The position numbers were made by a program, and so were the translations under genes. The notes below the pieces were generated by a model. The model did not search any database, was not told the origin of the DNA, and saw only the letters and a list, made by a program, of their open reading frames with translations. A DNA stretch of 64,000 bases. It comes from Amycolatopsis aidingensis. GTDB lineage: Bacteria; Actinomycetota; Actinomycetes; Mycobacteriales; Pseudonocardiaceae. The DNA lies in NCBI RefSeq assembly GCF_018885265.1, contig NZ_CP076538.1, positions 6,236,001-6,300,000 on the forward strand, written 5' to 3'. Below are positions 16,548 through 30,691 of this stretch, one piece after another. Every line of letters begins with the position of its first letter. Position 1 is the first letter of the stretch.

Positions 16548-17396
16548 ATGGATGTGCTGGATGGCAAGGCGGTACTGATCACCGGTGCCGGCCGCGGGCT
16601 GGGCAGGGCGTACGCGCTGCACGCGGCGGCGGCCGGGGCGATGGTGCTGGTCAACGACGTGCGCGGGGACCTGGCCGAGGAGGTGGCCGGGCAGATCCGG
16701 GAGGCGGGCGGCCGCGCCGTCGCCGACGGCAGTTCGGTGGCCGATCCGGAGGAGGCGAGCGCGCTGGTCGAGGAGTGCGTTACCCGGTTCGGCGCGCTGG
16801 ACGGGCTGGTGAACAACGCGGCGGTCGGCCACCACCTGCCGCCGTGGCGGGACGACCCGGCCCGGATCCGCGCGGTGATCGAGGTGAACGTGCTGGGCTC
16901 GATGTACTGCGGGACAGCAGCCGCACGGGTCATGCACGCCCGCGGCCGCGGGGTGATCGTCAACGTGGGCTCCGGTTCCATGCTGGGGCAACGCGGGGCC
17001 GCGGCCTACTCGGCTTCCAAGGGTGCGGTGGCCTCGATGACCGCCTCCTGGGCCGCCGACCTCGCCGAGCACGGCATCCGGGTGAACGCGGTCTGCCCGC
17101 TGGCCTGGACCCCGTTGATGGAGCAGGATCCGAACGCGCACCGGCTCTCCTCCCCCGAGCAGACCCCGGAGCGGATCGCGCCCCTGGTGACCTACCTGCT
17201 CAGCGACCGCTCCGCCGGGATCACCGGGCAGCTGATCCGCTTCGTGGGGGACAAGCTCATGATCGTGCGCCAGCCCGCGCTCAAGGAGCCGGTGCTGGCG
17301 CACGAGGAGTGGACGGTGGAGGAGGTCGCGGCGGCCTTCGATGGCGAGCTCGCCGGGGCGCTGGAACCGCCGCCCGCCCAGCGCTGGGCGCTGTAG
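16548..17396 (+). CDS. Short-chain dehydrogenase/reductase
   Basis: A 282-residue classical SDR. The cofactor motif is TGAGRGLGRAYALHAAAAGA (residues 11-30), with NNAAVGHH at about 86 and the active site S-x12-Y-x3-K visible as GSGSMLGQRGAAAYSASKG. VNAVCPLAWTPL follows. The extended C-terminus (LMIVRQPALKEPVLAHEEW and EVAAAFDGEL) is like the steroid or acyl dehydrogenase SDRs often annotated as 3-oxoacyl-ACP reductases, but the substrate cannot be told. The DoxX gene ends 3 bases downstream on the opposite strand. Confidence 0.85.
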   Translation: MDVLDGKAVLITGAGRGLGRAYALHAAAAGAMVLVNDVRGDLAEEVAGQIREAGGRAVADGSSVADPEEASALVEECVTRFGALDGLVNNAAVGHHLPPWRDDPARIRAVIEVNVLGSMYCGTAAARVMHARGRGVIVNVGSGSMLGQRGAAAYSASKGAVASMTASWAADLAEHGIRVNAVCPLAWTPLMEQDPNAHRLSSPEQTPERIAPLVTYLLSDRSAGITGQLIRFVGDKLMIVRQPALKEPVLAHEEWTVEEVAAAFDGELAGALEPPPAQRWAL

Positions 17397-17399
17397 CGG

Positions 17400-17876
17400 T
17401 CAGGACCCGGTGCCTGCCGCGGGCTCCCGGCGGCGCCGCAGCAGGGTGTCCAGGGCGTACCGGCCGGGGCCGAGCACCGCGATCAGCAGGAAGATCCAGG
17501 AGTACAGCGCCGCGGGCTCGCCCATGTTCTGCAGCGGGAACAGGGCCGTCGGCTGGTGCACGACGAAGTAGGCGTAGGCCATCGCGCCGGAGCAGAGCAC
17601 CGCGGCAGGCCGGGTGCACAGGCCGAGCGCCACCAGTGCGCCGCCGACCAGCTCGATCAGGCTGCCCCACCAGCCGGGCCACTCCAGGAAGGCGACCGCG
17701 GTGCCCTGGGTGTCGATCCCGCCGAAAGCACCGAAGCCCTGCAGGCCGTGGCAGAGGAACAGGAAGCCCGCGACGATCCGGAACCCGGCCAGCACGGCGT
17801 TGGTGGCCACGGTGTTGGTCCGGCCCGCGGTCCCGGTGGGGGCGGAGTTCGTGCTGGAGGTCGTGGTGGTGGTCAT
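17400..17876 (-). CDS. DoxX family membrane protein
   Basis: A 158-residue membrane protein with four hydrophobic segments: FRIVAGFLFLCHGLQGFGAF, WGSLIELVGGALVALGLCTR, CSGAMAYAYFVVHQPTALFP and ALYSWIFLLIAVLGPGRYAL. The RIVAGFLFLxHGLQ start and FPxxNxGE motif are typical of DoxX. The family includes subunits of quinone-linked enzymes and of redox stress complexes; a specific role is not assigned. The ATG at 17876 follows GAAAGGG. It runs in the same direction as the MarR gene 39 bases upstream, so the two are probably an operon. Confidence 0.85.
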   Translation of the reverse strand: MTTTTTSSTNSAPTGTAGRTNTVATNAVLAGFRIVAGFLFLCHGLQGFGAFGGIDTQGTAVAFLEWPGWWGSLIELVGGALVALGLCTRPAAVLCSGAMAYAYFVVHQPTALFPLQNMGEPAALYSWIFLLIAVLGPGRYALDTLLRRRREPAAGTGS

Positions 17877-17915
17877 GATCGCGCCCTTTCGTAGGTGGTC
17901 GCTGTATGCCTTCAC

Positions 17916-18392
17916 CTACGCGTCGAACCGGGCGTGCGCGGATCGACAATCCGCCCGAAGATTTTTTCCGGACTCCTCGACCTTCTCCATCAGCTCCAGC
18001 AAGGTGCGCCGCTCGCCGGCGTCCAGCGGCGCGAACAGCTCCCCCGCCGCGCGGGCCCGGAACTCGCCGAACCGGCGGCACATCACCCTGCCCTCCTCGG
18101 TCAGGGTGACCAGGGTGGAGCGCCGGTTGTCCGGGTCGATCTCCCGCCGCACCAGGCCCGCCTCCTCCAGCGCGTCCACCACCGGGGTCACCGCGCGCGG
18201 GACCACCTGCAGGCGCTCGGCCAGCTCGGCCATCCTGGGCGGGGCATCGCAGTGGCCGAGCACGGCCAGCGCCCGCGCCTGCGCGGGAGTGAGACCGAGG
18301 TCTCCCATATTGCGTCGCTGCAGGACGTGTGCGCTCTTGGCAAGCCGCAGGAGCAGCGCGCCGAGGCGCTCCTCCTCGTCACCGACATCCAC
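17916..18392 (-). CDS. MarR-family regulator
   Basis: A 158-residue winged-helix regulator. Residues 33-100 form the DNA-binding core: LGLTPAQARALAVLGHCDAP, MAELAERLQVVPRAVTPVVD, ALEEAGLVRREIDPDNRRST. The D-x-DNRRS wing is diagnostic of MarR. It is divergent from an ABC exporter across an 85-base gap with an inverted repeat at 18405-18453, the usual arrangement for a MarR repressor controlling an efflux pump and itself, with release by the exported compound (inferred). The DoxX gene follows on the same strand. Confidence 0.85.
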   Translation of the reverse strand: MDVGDEEERLGALLLRLAKSAHVLQRRNMGDLGLTPAQARALAVLGHCDAPPRMAELAERLQVVPRAVTPVVDALEEAGLVRREIDPDNRRSTLVTLTEEGRVMCRRFGEFRARAAGELFAPLDAGERRTLLELMEKVEESGKNLRADCRSAHARFDA

Positions 18393-18404
18393 GCCCTCAG
18401 CTTA

Positions 18405-18453
18405 ACAGAGTGACAGTAACAATGAACCATGGTAACTATGAAGGTGACTCTGT
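18405..18453. promoter_or_regulatory. Candidate MarR operator between marR-like gene and ABC exporter
   Basis: ACAGAGT (18405-18411) and ACTCTGT (18447-18453) are perfect inverted arms. Between them lies GAACCATGGTAAC, a near-palindrome with the core ACCATGGT. The structure fills the space between the two divergent genes. Confidence 0.55.
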
Positions 18454-18477
18454 AATCGCGTGCCGTTGGAGCCGCCC

Positions 18478-20262
18478 GTGTCCTCGCCCGAACCCGCCGC
18501 CGCTGCCGAGCACCCCGCGCAGGTCCGGCGCATCCTGCGCCTGTTCCGCCCGCACCGGGGCAAGCTGCTGGTGGTGGCCGTGCTGGTCGGGATGTCCGCG
18601 CTGGTCTCGGTGATCTCCCCGTTCCTGCTGCGCGAGGTGCTCGACGTGGCGATCCCGCAACGGGATCTGGGGCTGCTCAGCATGCTGGTGCTCGGCATGA
18701 TCGGCGTCGCGGTGGCCACCAGCGTGTTCAACGTCGCTCAGACCTACCTGTCCACCCAGGTCGGCCAGGCGGTGATGCACGGGCTGCGCTCGGCGGTGTA
18801 CGCCCGGCTGCAGCGGATGTCCCTTGCCTTCTTCACCCGCACCCGTACCGGGGAGATCCAGTCCCGGATCGCCAACGACATCGGCAACATGCAGGCCACC
18901 GTCACCTCGACGGCGACCTCGCTGGTCTCCAACCTCACCACGGTGGTCGCCACCGTGGTGGCCATGCTCGCGCTGGAATGGCGGCTGACCGTGGTCTCGT
19001 TACTGCTGCTGCCGGTGTTCGTGCTGGTGAGCAGGCGGGTCGGGGCGGAACGCAAGCGGATCAGCGCGCGGCGGCAGAGCCAGCTCGCCACGATGTCCGC
19101 CCGGGTGCAGGAGTCCCTCTCGGTGAGCGGGATCCTGCTCGGCCGCACCATGGGCCGGTCCGGCTCGCTCACCGAGGACTTCACCGCCGAGTCGGCCACG
19201 CTGGCGCGGCTGGAGGTCTCGGCCAGTATGGCGGGGCGGTGGCGGATGTCCACCATCCAGATCGTGATGGCCGCGCTGCCCGCACTGATCTACTGGGCGG
19301 CCGGGCTCACCCTCGCCTCCGGGGTCCCGGTGATCACCATCGGCACCCTGGTCGCCTTCGTCACCCTGCAGCAGACGCTGTTCCGGCCCGCGTACTCGCT
19401 GCTGTCCACCGGGGTGGACGTGCAGAGTTCGCTGGCCCTGTTCAGCCGCATCTTCGAGTACCTCGACCTGCCGGTGGACATCACCGAACCGCCGCGGCCG
19501 GTGCGGCCGGCCCGGATCGCGGGCGAGGTCCGCTTCGAGGGCGTCGAATTCTCCTACGAGCCCGATTCGGAGCGCACGCTGGCCGGGATCGACCTGGCCG
19601 TGCCCGCGGGCACCAGCCTGGCGATCGTCGGGGAGACCGGCTCCGGCAAGACCACGCTGAGCTACCTGGTGCCGAGGTTGTACGACGTCACCGCGGGCCG
19701 GGTCCGGATCGACGGGGTGGACGTGCGGGACCTCCCCTTCGCCACCCTTTCCGGCGCGGTCGGGGTGGTCTCCCAGGAGGCGTACCTGCTGCATGCCTCG
19801 GTCGCCGAGAACCTGCGCTTCGCCAAGCCGGACGCCGACGAGGAGGAACTCGTCGCCGCGGCGAAGGCCGCGCAGATCCACGAGCACATCGCGAGCCTGC
19901 CGGAGGGGTACGACACCCTGGTCGGCGAGCGTGGTTACCGGTTCTCCGGCGGGGAGAAGCAGCGGCTCGCGCTGGCCCGCACCATCCTGCGCGACCCGCC
20001 GATCCTGATCCTGGACGAGGCGACCAGCGCACTGGACACCCAGACCGAACGGGCTGTGCAGCAGGCCCTCGCCACCCTTTCCGCGGACCGGACCACGATC
20101 ACCATTGCGCACCGGCTTTCCACCGTTCGCGACGCCGACCAGATCGTCGTGCTGGACCAAGGCCGGATCGTCGAGCGCGGAACGCATGCCGACCTGCTGG
20201 CCGCCGACGGCCACTACGCCCGCCTGGTGCGGCGCGACGGCGCCCTCACCCCGGCCGCCTGA
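18478..20262 (+). CDS. ABC exporter, fused transmembrane and ATPase domains
   Basis: A 594-residue half-size ABC exporter that works as a homodimer or heterodimer. Residues about 20-310 hold six membrane helices (LVVVAVLVGMSALVSVISPF, LSMLVLGMIGVAVATSVFNV and others). The nucleotide-binding domain has Walker A GETGSGKTT with Lys391, the signature FSGGEKQR, Walker B PILILDEATSALD and the switch His in IAHRLSTV, so it is catalytically intact. GTG 18478 is chosen because GGAG lies 7 bases upstream; GTG 18460 is an alternative. It is controlled with the divergent MarR gene. The transported compound is not predictable. The gene ends next to repeat array B. Confidence 0.85.
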   Translation: MSSPEPAAAAEHPAQVRRILRLFRPHRGKLLVVAVLVGMSALVSVISPFLLREVLDVAIPQRDLGLLSMLVLGMIGVAVATSVFNVAQTYLSTQVGQAVMHGLRSAVYARLQRMSLAFFTRTRTGEIQSRIANDIGNMQATVTSTATSLVSNLTTVVATVVAMLALEWRLTVVSLLLLPVFVLVSRRVGAERKRISARRQSQLATMSARVQESLSVSGILLGRTMGRSGSLTEDFTAESATLARLEVSASMAGRWRMSTIQIVMAALPALIYWAAGLTLASGVPVITIGTLVAFVTLQQTLFRPAYSLLSTGVDVQSSLALFSRIFEYLDLPVDITEPPRPVRPARIAGEVRFEGVEFSYEPDSERTLAGIDLAVPAGTSLAIVGETGSGKTTLSYLVPRLYDVTAGRVRIDGVDVRDLPFATLSGAVGVVSQEAYLLHASVAENLRFAKPDADEEELVAAAKAAQIHEHIASLPEGYDTLVGERGYRFSGGEKQRLALARTILRDPPILILDEATSALDTQTERAVQQALATLSADRTTITIAHRLSTVRDADQIVVLDQGRIVERGTHADLLAADGHYARLVRRDGALTPAA

Positions 20263-20269
20263 CACCCCC

Positions 20270-20437
20270 GAACGGCCAACGCGTGCGCATGAACGGCCAA
20301 CGCGTGCGCACAGACGGCCAACACGTGCGCGTGGACGGCAAACACGCCGCCGCGATCGTGTTTGCCGTCCACACGCACGTGTTTGCTCCCCACATGCACG
20401 CGTTTGCTCCCCACGCGCATGCGTTTGCCGGGGAGCG
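20270..20437. repeat. Array B of 21-bp-period repeats, arranged head to head
   Basis: Left-oriented units of 21 bases start at 20270, 20291, 20312 and 20333 (GAACGGCCAACGCGTGCG type). Right-oriented units start at 20358, 20379, 20400 and 20421 (GTGTTTGCCGTCCACACG type) and are the reverse complement of the left ones. At the junction GTGGACGGCAAACACG (20331-20346) and CGTGTTTGCCGTCCAC (20357-20372) form a perfect 16-bp stem with a 10-base loop. The same unit makes up array A at 3729-3850. Both arrays start within 10 bases of the stop of a plus-strand gene. Confidence 0.85.
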
Positions 20438-20546
20438 TAGGCGAGTTTGCTGTTCGGCGGCGGTGAGAACGGGCCGTTCGGTCGATTGACGGCGGGAAAA
20501 CCCGGCCTACGGTGAGAAACTACGGTTCCGCTGAAGGGATCTTGCC

Positions 20547-21641
20547 ATGCGCACCCCTGCGTTTCTCCGTTTCCTGATCGCCTTTCTGATCGTCCCGCTG
20601 GTACTCACCGGGGTCCCGGCCGGTACCGCGGCCGCGGCCGTCCCGGACCGGTGGGGGTTCGCCTACCTGGACGACCCGACCCCGCCCGCCGGGTACGTGC
20701 CGGACACCTCCCGGCAGTGGGGCAGCTGGAAATCCGCCTTCCCCGGATCATGGGCCACTGTGGACCAACTTGGGGTCGGCATCTACCGGGTGCGGTTGCC
20801 GCATATCGGCGGGCCCGGCGGGGTGGCGCACGTGATGGCGGTCAACCCGGATCCGACCTGGTGTCAGCTGATGCGCTGGGGGCACAGCGGCGCCGACGAA
20901 CTCGTCTACGTCCGCTGCCACAAACCGGGCGGCGGGCCCGCGGACTCCCGTTTCACCGTCATGTACAGCGCCAGCTCCGGCGCGCCTGCCCCGCCGGCGG
21001 GTGACTACGGTTACGTCTTCGCCGGACCGGCCGCCGCCATCCACGCCCAGTACAACTCCAGCGGTGCGGGCAACGGCGTCGGCAAGATCGGCCCCGGCCT
21101 GTGGCAGGTGAAGCTGCCCGGTCTCGGCCTCGCCGCGCACGCGGGCAACCTCCAGGCCACCGCCGTGGAGTCCCAGCAGGGCGCACGCTGCAAGGTGGCC
21201 CGGTGGCAGCCCGCGGCCGCGGGCCAGCTGGCCACCGTGCGCTGCGTGGACGCGGCGAGCAACCCGCTGGACGTCCGCTGGACGCTGAGCTACCACCTGA
21301 AGCGGTCGGTGTACGGCGCGGTGAGCCCGCCGAAGGCGTTCGCCTACCTGTGGAACACCCTCGGCTTCGCCCCGCCGGACACCAGCTTCAACTCCCAGGG
21401 CGGGGTGAACACGGTCGTGTCCGCCGGTCTCGGGATGCACCTGGTGACCTTCCCCAAGGTGGGCATGCACGCCGATCACGTGCAGGTCACCGCGTACGGA
21501 GCCGGGCCGGAGTACTGCGGGATGAACTACCCGTGGCTGAACCACGGCGGGAACGCCTACCTGCGCAACGTCATCTGCTTCGACGCGGCGGGCGCGCGCA
21601 CCGACACCCGGTCACTGGTCACCTACAGCTCACGGCACTAG
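20547..21641 (+). CDS. Secreted protein of three homologous repeats, function unknown
   Basis: A 364-residue protein with a signal peptide (FLRFLIAFLIVPLVLTGVPA, cleavage near AAAA-V). The mature part is three copies of a roughly 105-110-residue domain: residues about 35-145, 150-255 and 258-364. Each copy opens with an aromatic strand (WGFAYLDDP, YGYVFAGPA, KAFAYLWNT), then has G-x-(Y/W/H)-x-V-x-(L/F)-P, and closes with a cysteine pair (WCQLMRW...YVRC; RCKVARW...TVRC; YCGMNYP...NVIC) followed by a Y-S-strand. Each domain probably has one internal disulphide. I do not recognise the family. The ATG at 20547 follows GAAGGGATCTTGCC. It may be an extracellular binding or surface protein. Confidence 0.75.
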   Translation: MRTPAFLRFLIAFLIVPLVLTGVPAGTAAAAVPDRWGFAYLDDPTPPAGYVPDTSRQWGSWKSAFPGSWATVDQLGVGIYRVRLPHIGGPGGVAHVMAVNPDPTWCQLMRWGHSGADELVYVRCHKPGGGPADSRFTVMYSASSGAPAPPAGDYGYVFAGPAAAIHAQYNSSGAGNGVGKIGPGLWQVKLPGLGLAAHAGNLQATAVESQQGARCKVARWQPAAAGQLATVRCVDAASNPLDVRWTLSYHLKRSVYGAVSPPKAFAYLWNTLGFAPPDTSFNSQGGVNTVVSAGLGMHLVTFPKVGMHADHVQVTAYGAGPEYCGMNYPWLNHGGNAYLRNVICFDAAGARTDTRSLVTYSSRH

Positions 21642-21649
21642 CTCGGGCC

Positions 21650-27133
<5,484 letters not shown>

Positions 27134-27280
27134 GAAGCGAGCCTCCCACTACGAGAACATCCCCAGGGCGAAGGACGACCGCGGCGCCATCGCCCCCACG
27201 GGACCAGACTCCCGGCTACCGCCCAGTACGAAAATAGCTTTCCTTGCGCGTCGCGGGCTCGCATCGTTGTAGGAAACCTC

Positions 27281-27294
27281 CAAAGAAGTCTTTG
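27281..27294. promoter_or_regulatory. Palindrome upstream of the carboxylase gene
   Basis: CAAAGAAGTCTTTG has perfect 6-bp arms (CAAAGA/TCTTTG) around AG and lies about 150 bases before the carboxylase GTG. It is the only clear inverted repeat in the 234-base gap to the MFS gene, so it is a candidate operator. No regulator gene is adjacent. Confidence 0.35.
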
Positions 27295-27367
27295 ATGTGA
27301 ACCTGGTCGCACCGTGGCTTGTCATCTTCCGTTCAGCCGAATTCCATCAAGGCACGACAAAAGGGGC

Positions 27368-28780
27368 TTATGCGTGCACCCGCGCCGCCCGGCGGGACAG
27401 TGCGACCACGCACAGGGTGGCCGCCGCCGCGAACCCGGCCAGGGCCAGGCACACCGCGTGCAGCGCGGTGGTGTAGCCGGGCCCGGCAAGGGTGCCGCCG
27501 CTGAGCGCCGCCAGCAGCGCGCCGACCACGGCGATCCCGACCGTCTCACTGGACAGCCGCGCGGCGTTGAACATGCCGGACGCGGTACCCGCGAGTTCCG
27601 GGTGCACGCTGCTGATCGCCAGCCCGTCCAGCAGCCCGGTGGACAACCCGAATCCGGCGCCGGTCAGCAGCAGCGGCAGGAACAGCCCTTGCGGGCTGCT
27701 GTCCGGGCCGATACTGACCAGCAGCAGTGCGCCCAGGCCGGTCACCGCGACCGACCCGGCCACCAGCACGACCGAGGGCACCCTGCGGGCCAGTGCCGAG
27801 CCCACCGAGGGCAGGAACACCGTCGGCGCGGTGAGCATGAGCAGCCACACGCCTGCCTCCCCCGCGCTCAGCCCGACCACCGAGATCAGGTACGAGGGCA
27901 GGTAGACCAGCAGCGGCACCAGCACCACCACGATCGCGGCCGCGGCGACGGCGGTGGCCGCGAACCCCGGGTTGGCCAGCAGGCCGAGGTTGAACATCGG
28001 GTCCTGCCTGCCGCGTTCCACCGCGGCGAAGGCCCCGCCGAGCACCACGGCCAGCACGAGCCCGCCGAGCACGACCGGATCGCCGAACCCGAGTTCCGGC
28101 CCCTCCACCATCGCGAAGATCAGCAGCAACAGGGCCGAGGTGAACAGTGCGGCACCCGGCCAGTCCACCCGGCGGCCGGGGGTGCCGGGCACCCTGGGCA
28201 GCACCGGCGACAGCAGCAGTACCACACAGGCCATCGCCGCCGGGGTGCCGAAGACGGCCCGCCAGCCCAGGGTGTCCACCAGCAGCCCGCCGACGGTGGG
28301 CCCGAAGGCCAGCCCGACCCCGAGGGTGGTGCCGAGCAGCCCGAAGGCCCGCACCCTGGCGGCGCCGTGGAAGGTCTCGGCGAGGATCGAGGAGCCGCCC
28401 GTCACCGCCGCGGCCGCACCGACACCGCCCAGCGCGCGGACGATGTTGAGCAGCACCACGTCCCCGGACACCGCGCTCAGTGCCCCACTGGCGCCGAACA
28501 GCAGCACGCCCGCGACGAACACCCGCCGCCTGCCGAGCACGTCGGCGAGGGAACCGGTGAACACCAGGAAGCTGGCGAAACAGGCGTTGTAGCCGTTGAC
28601 CACCCATTGGGTCGCGGCGAGCCCGGCGCCGAGGTCGGCCCGGATGTCCGGCAGCGCGACCGAGGCCCCGGTGATGGTGAGGGGGAAGGCCGAGGTGGAA
28701 AGCAACACGGTGGCCAGCACGAGAATGCGCTTGATCACGGTCGGCACCGTATCGACGGAGCGGCCGGGCGGCGGAATCAT
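27368..28780 (-). CDS. MFS drug-type efflux transporter
   Basis: A 470-residue major facilitator of the 14-helix DHA2/EmrB-QacA type. Helix 1 (VIKRILVLATVLLSTSAFPL), then ALPDIRADLGAGLAATQWVV and the MFS motif A loop GSLADVLGRRRVFVAG can be seen. Motif C is present as GLLGTTLGVGLAFGPTVGGL. It is the last gene of a leftward run; the VOC gene stops 38 bases upstream. Co-transcription with a VOC protein and a LysE exporter would suit resistance or export of a small molecule, but the substrate is unknown. Confidence 0.85.
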   Translation of the reverse strand: MIPPPGRSVDTVPTVIKRILVLATVLLSTSAFPLTITGASVALPDIRADLGAGLAATQWVVNGYNACFASFLVFTGSLADVLGRRRVFVAGVLLFGASGALSAVSGDVVLLNIVRALGGVGAAAAVTGGSSILAETFHGAARVRAFGLLGTTLGVGLAFGPTVGGLLVDTLGWRAVFGTPAAMACVVLLLSPVLPRVPGTPGRRVDWPGAALFTSALLLLIFAMVEGPELGFGDPVVLGGLVLAVVLGGAFAAVERGRQDPMFNLGLLANPGFAATAVAAAAIVVVLVPLLVYLPSYLISVVGLSAGEAGVWLLMLTAPTVFLPSVGSALARRVPSVVLVAGSVAVTGLGALLLVSIGPDSSPQGLFLPLLLTGAGFGLSTGLLDGLAISSVHPELAGTASGMFNAARLSSETVGIAVVGALLAALSGGTLAGPGYTTALHAVCLALAGFAAAATLCVVALSRRAARVHA

Positions 28781-28818
28781 TTTCCGCCGCCCGTGCGCCG
28801 GACCACCCCGGCTACCGG

Positions 28819-29208
28819 CTACCCGGCAGGGTCCGAGCCGTACGGCCTGGTGAGGGCCTCCAGGTAGTGACCGGCGGGATCGCAGAAGTAGACGCCCCTG
28901 CCCCCGTGGTTGGTGTTGTACTGCCCCGGCCGGTCACCCCGCGGGCCGGCCCAGTGCTCGATGCCCGCGGCCTGGATCCGGCCGTAGATCCCGTCGAAGT
29001 CCTCCTCGCTCACCAGGAACGCGTAGTGCTGCGGCGGGAAGTCGATCCCCGGTTCGGCGAACTGGATCAGCACCTCGCCGTCCAGCCGGACCACGAGAAA
29101 GACCCCGCCCTCCTCCGCGGGAGGAAGGCCGAAGATCTCGGTGAAAAAGGAAGCCGATTCCTGCTTGTCGCGCGCGGCGACGATAGTGTGATTGAACTGG
29201 ATGGTCAT
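28819..29208 (-). CDS. VOC (glyoxalase/bleomycin-resistance fold) protein
   Basis: A 129-residue VOC-superfamily protein with the two beta-alpha-beta-beta-beta units: IQFNHTIVAARDKQESASFF, TEIFGLPPAEEG, PPQHYAFLVSEEDFDGIYGR and the closing GRGVYFCDPAGHYLEALTRP. His7 in the first strand and the Glu near the end (HYLEALT) are in the positions of the usual metal ligands, so a metal-dependent lyase, dioxygenase or thiol transferase is possible, as is a drug-binding protein. It starts at ATG 29208 and probably shares a transcript with the downstream MFS gene. Confidence 0.8.
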   Translation of the reverse strand: MTIQFNHTIVAARDKQESASFFTEIFGLPPAEEGGVFLVVRLDGEVLIQFAEPGIDFPPQHYAFLVSEEDFDGIYGRIQAAGIEHWAGPRGDRPGQYNTNHGGRGVYFCDPAGHYLEALTRPYGSDPAG

Positions 29209-29330
29209 TGAAGACCCTTCGAAAAATCCCGCGCCTCCATGCCTGACGCTGTCCGCCACCGGCACGCGACGCTGATTCTGATCAGATCACGACCCGGCGC
29301 GTGCTCGCAAGGCCGATCCGCACCCGGGGT

Positions 29331-30023
29331 TCAGCAGGCGAAGCGGGGCGCGGCCGCACTCAGCACGGTCGACCGCGGGGCCGCCGACCAGGCCGCGCCG
29401 AGCCCGTCGGACAACGCACTCAACAGGTGCGGCATCTCGGCGGCGGCCGACTCGTGCAGTGCCTCGGCGACGATCAGCACCCTCGCGGTGCTTTCCCGGA
29501 CCGCGGAGCGGCCACTCTGCCGGTTGGTCCAGCGCCGGGCATGTGCCTGCTCCGCGCCATCGGCGAAGATGATCTCGCCCACCGCGGGGTGCTCGACCTC
29601 GCCGGAGAAGGTCAGGTAGCTCTCTTTCCCGGTGGCATACCGGACTTCCAGCTGGTCCACGATCCGCGCGAGGTCGAACACCGCCACCGGGACCGCGAAC
29701 GCGAGCGATACGGCATTGCAGAGGTCGATCAGCGGGTGGATGCGCGGCAGCGACCGCTCCTTCCGGAATCGCCGCAACAGCGACTCGGCGGCGCAGCGGT
29801 ACTGCGTCGGCTTGAGCCCCATCCGGGAGAAGGCCCGCCGCCACGCCTGGATCTCCGGCAGCTCGCCTTCCTGCGCCTGCGCCAGCCTGGCCTCGGCGAC
29901 GGCGTGAAACTCCGCGATCAGCGCGCCGACTTCGGCGTCCTTGGTGATCCCTTCCGCCAGCAGCACACCGGGAACGAGGCCGGGGAAATCGCGCCAGATC
30001 TCCGCGGAATGCCGAAACTGCAT
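29331..30023 (-). CDS. B3/B4 domain protein (tRNA-synthetase-editing-like)
   Basis: A 230-residue stand-alone B3/B4 domain protein of the COG3382 type. The motifs are the N-terminal helix (VGALIAEFHAVAEARLAQAQ), IQAWRRAFSRMGLKPTQYRC, then SLPRIHPLIDLCNAVSLAFA, the hallmark of the family. The B3/B4 fold in phenylalanyl-tRNA synthetase beta subunits edits mischarged tRNA; free-standing versions are of unsettled function, possibly trans-editing or ligand binding. It follows the LysE gene by 18 bases. Confidence 0.75.
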   Translation of the reverse strand: MQFRHSAEIWRDFPGLVPGVLLAEGITKDAEVGALIAEFHAVAEARLAQAQEGELPEIQAWRRAFSRMGLKPTQYRCAAESLLRRFRKERSLPRIHPLIDLCNAVSLAFAVPVAVFDLARIVDQLEVRYATGKESYLTFSGEVEHPAVGEIIFADGAEQAHARRWTNRQSGRSAVRESTARVLIVAEALHESAAAEMPHLLSALSDGLGAAWSAAPRSTVLSAAAPRFAC

Positions 30024-30041
30024 GGAACCGTGAACTCCCCG

Positions 30042-30653
30042 TCAGCGGTCGGTGAACGCGAGCCTGGTGCCCAGTGCGAGGAAGGCACCGGCGAAACTGC
30101 GGCGCATCCAGGTCAGCACCCGCGGGCGGGAGATGACCCTGGTGCGGATCAGCGCGGCGAACCGGCCGTAGCCGAGGAACACCACGAAGGTGAGCGCCAT
30201 GAACACCGCACTCAGCTCAACCATATGCGCCACCGCGTTCGGCGCGCCGGGAGCGACGAACTGCGGCAGAAACGCGAAGAAGAAAATCGTCAGTTTCGGG
30301 TTGAGAATATTGATCAGCACGCCGGAGACGATCACCTTGGTGGCCGAGCGCGGCGCGCTGTCCTGGTCGGCGGTGAGCGCCCCGGTGTTGCGCAGCATGC
30401 TCCATGCCATGTACAGCAGGTAGGCGACGCCGAGGTACTTGAGCACCTGGAAGGCGGTCGCGCTGGCATGCAGCAGGGCGGCCACGCCGGTGATGGCCGC
30501 GACCATATGCGGGATGATCCCGAGTGTGCAGCCGACCGCCGCGATCGCACTGGCCCGCGCACCCCTGGCGAGGCCCGCGGCCATCGTGTAGAGCACTCCG
30601 GTGCCGGGCGTGGCCACCACGACGAGCGAGGTCAACAGGAACTCGACACTCAC
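30042..30653 (-). CDS. LysE/RhtB-family amino-acid exporter
   Basis: A 203-residue membrane protein with six hydrophobic segments. The family motif near the start is LTSLVVVATPGTGVLYTMAA followed by GLARGARASAIAAVGCTLG, and mid-protein ILNPKLTIFFFAFLPQFV. It exports amino acids or related small molecules across the cytoplasmic membrane. It starts at GTG 30653 with GGAGGGACC directly upstream. It lies between the NAD(P)-binding protein gene and the B3/B4 gene on the same strand, with gaps of 38 and 18 bases. Confidence 0.85.
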   Translation of the reverse strand: MSVEFLLTSLVVVATPGTGVLYTMAAGLARGARASAIAAVGCTLGIIPHMVAAITGVAALLHASATAFQVLKYLGVAYLLYMAWSMLRNTGALTADQDSAPRSATKVIVSGVLINILNPKLTIFFFAFLPQFVAPGAPNAVAHMVELSAVFMALTFVVFLGYGRFAALIRTRVISRPRVLTWMRRSFAGAFLALGTRLAFTDR

Positions 30654-30691
30654 GGTCCCTCCAGTACGGCGAGTTCGGCAGGCGGCGGCTC

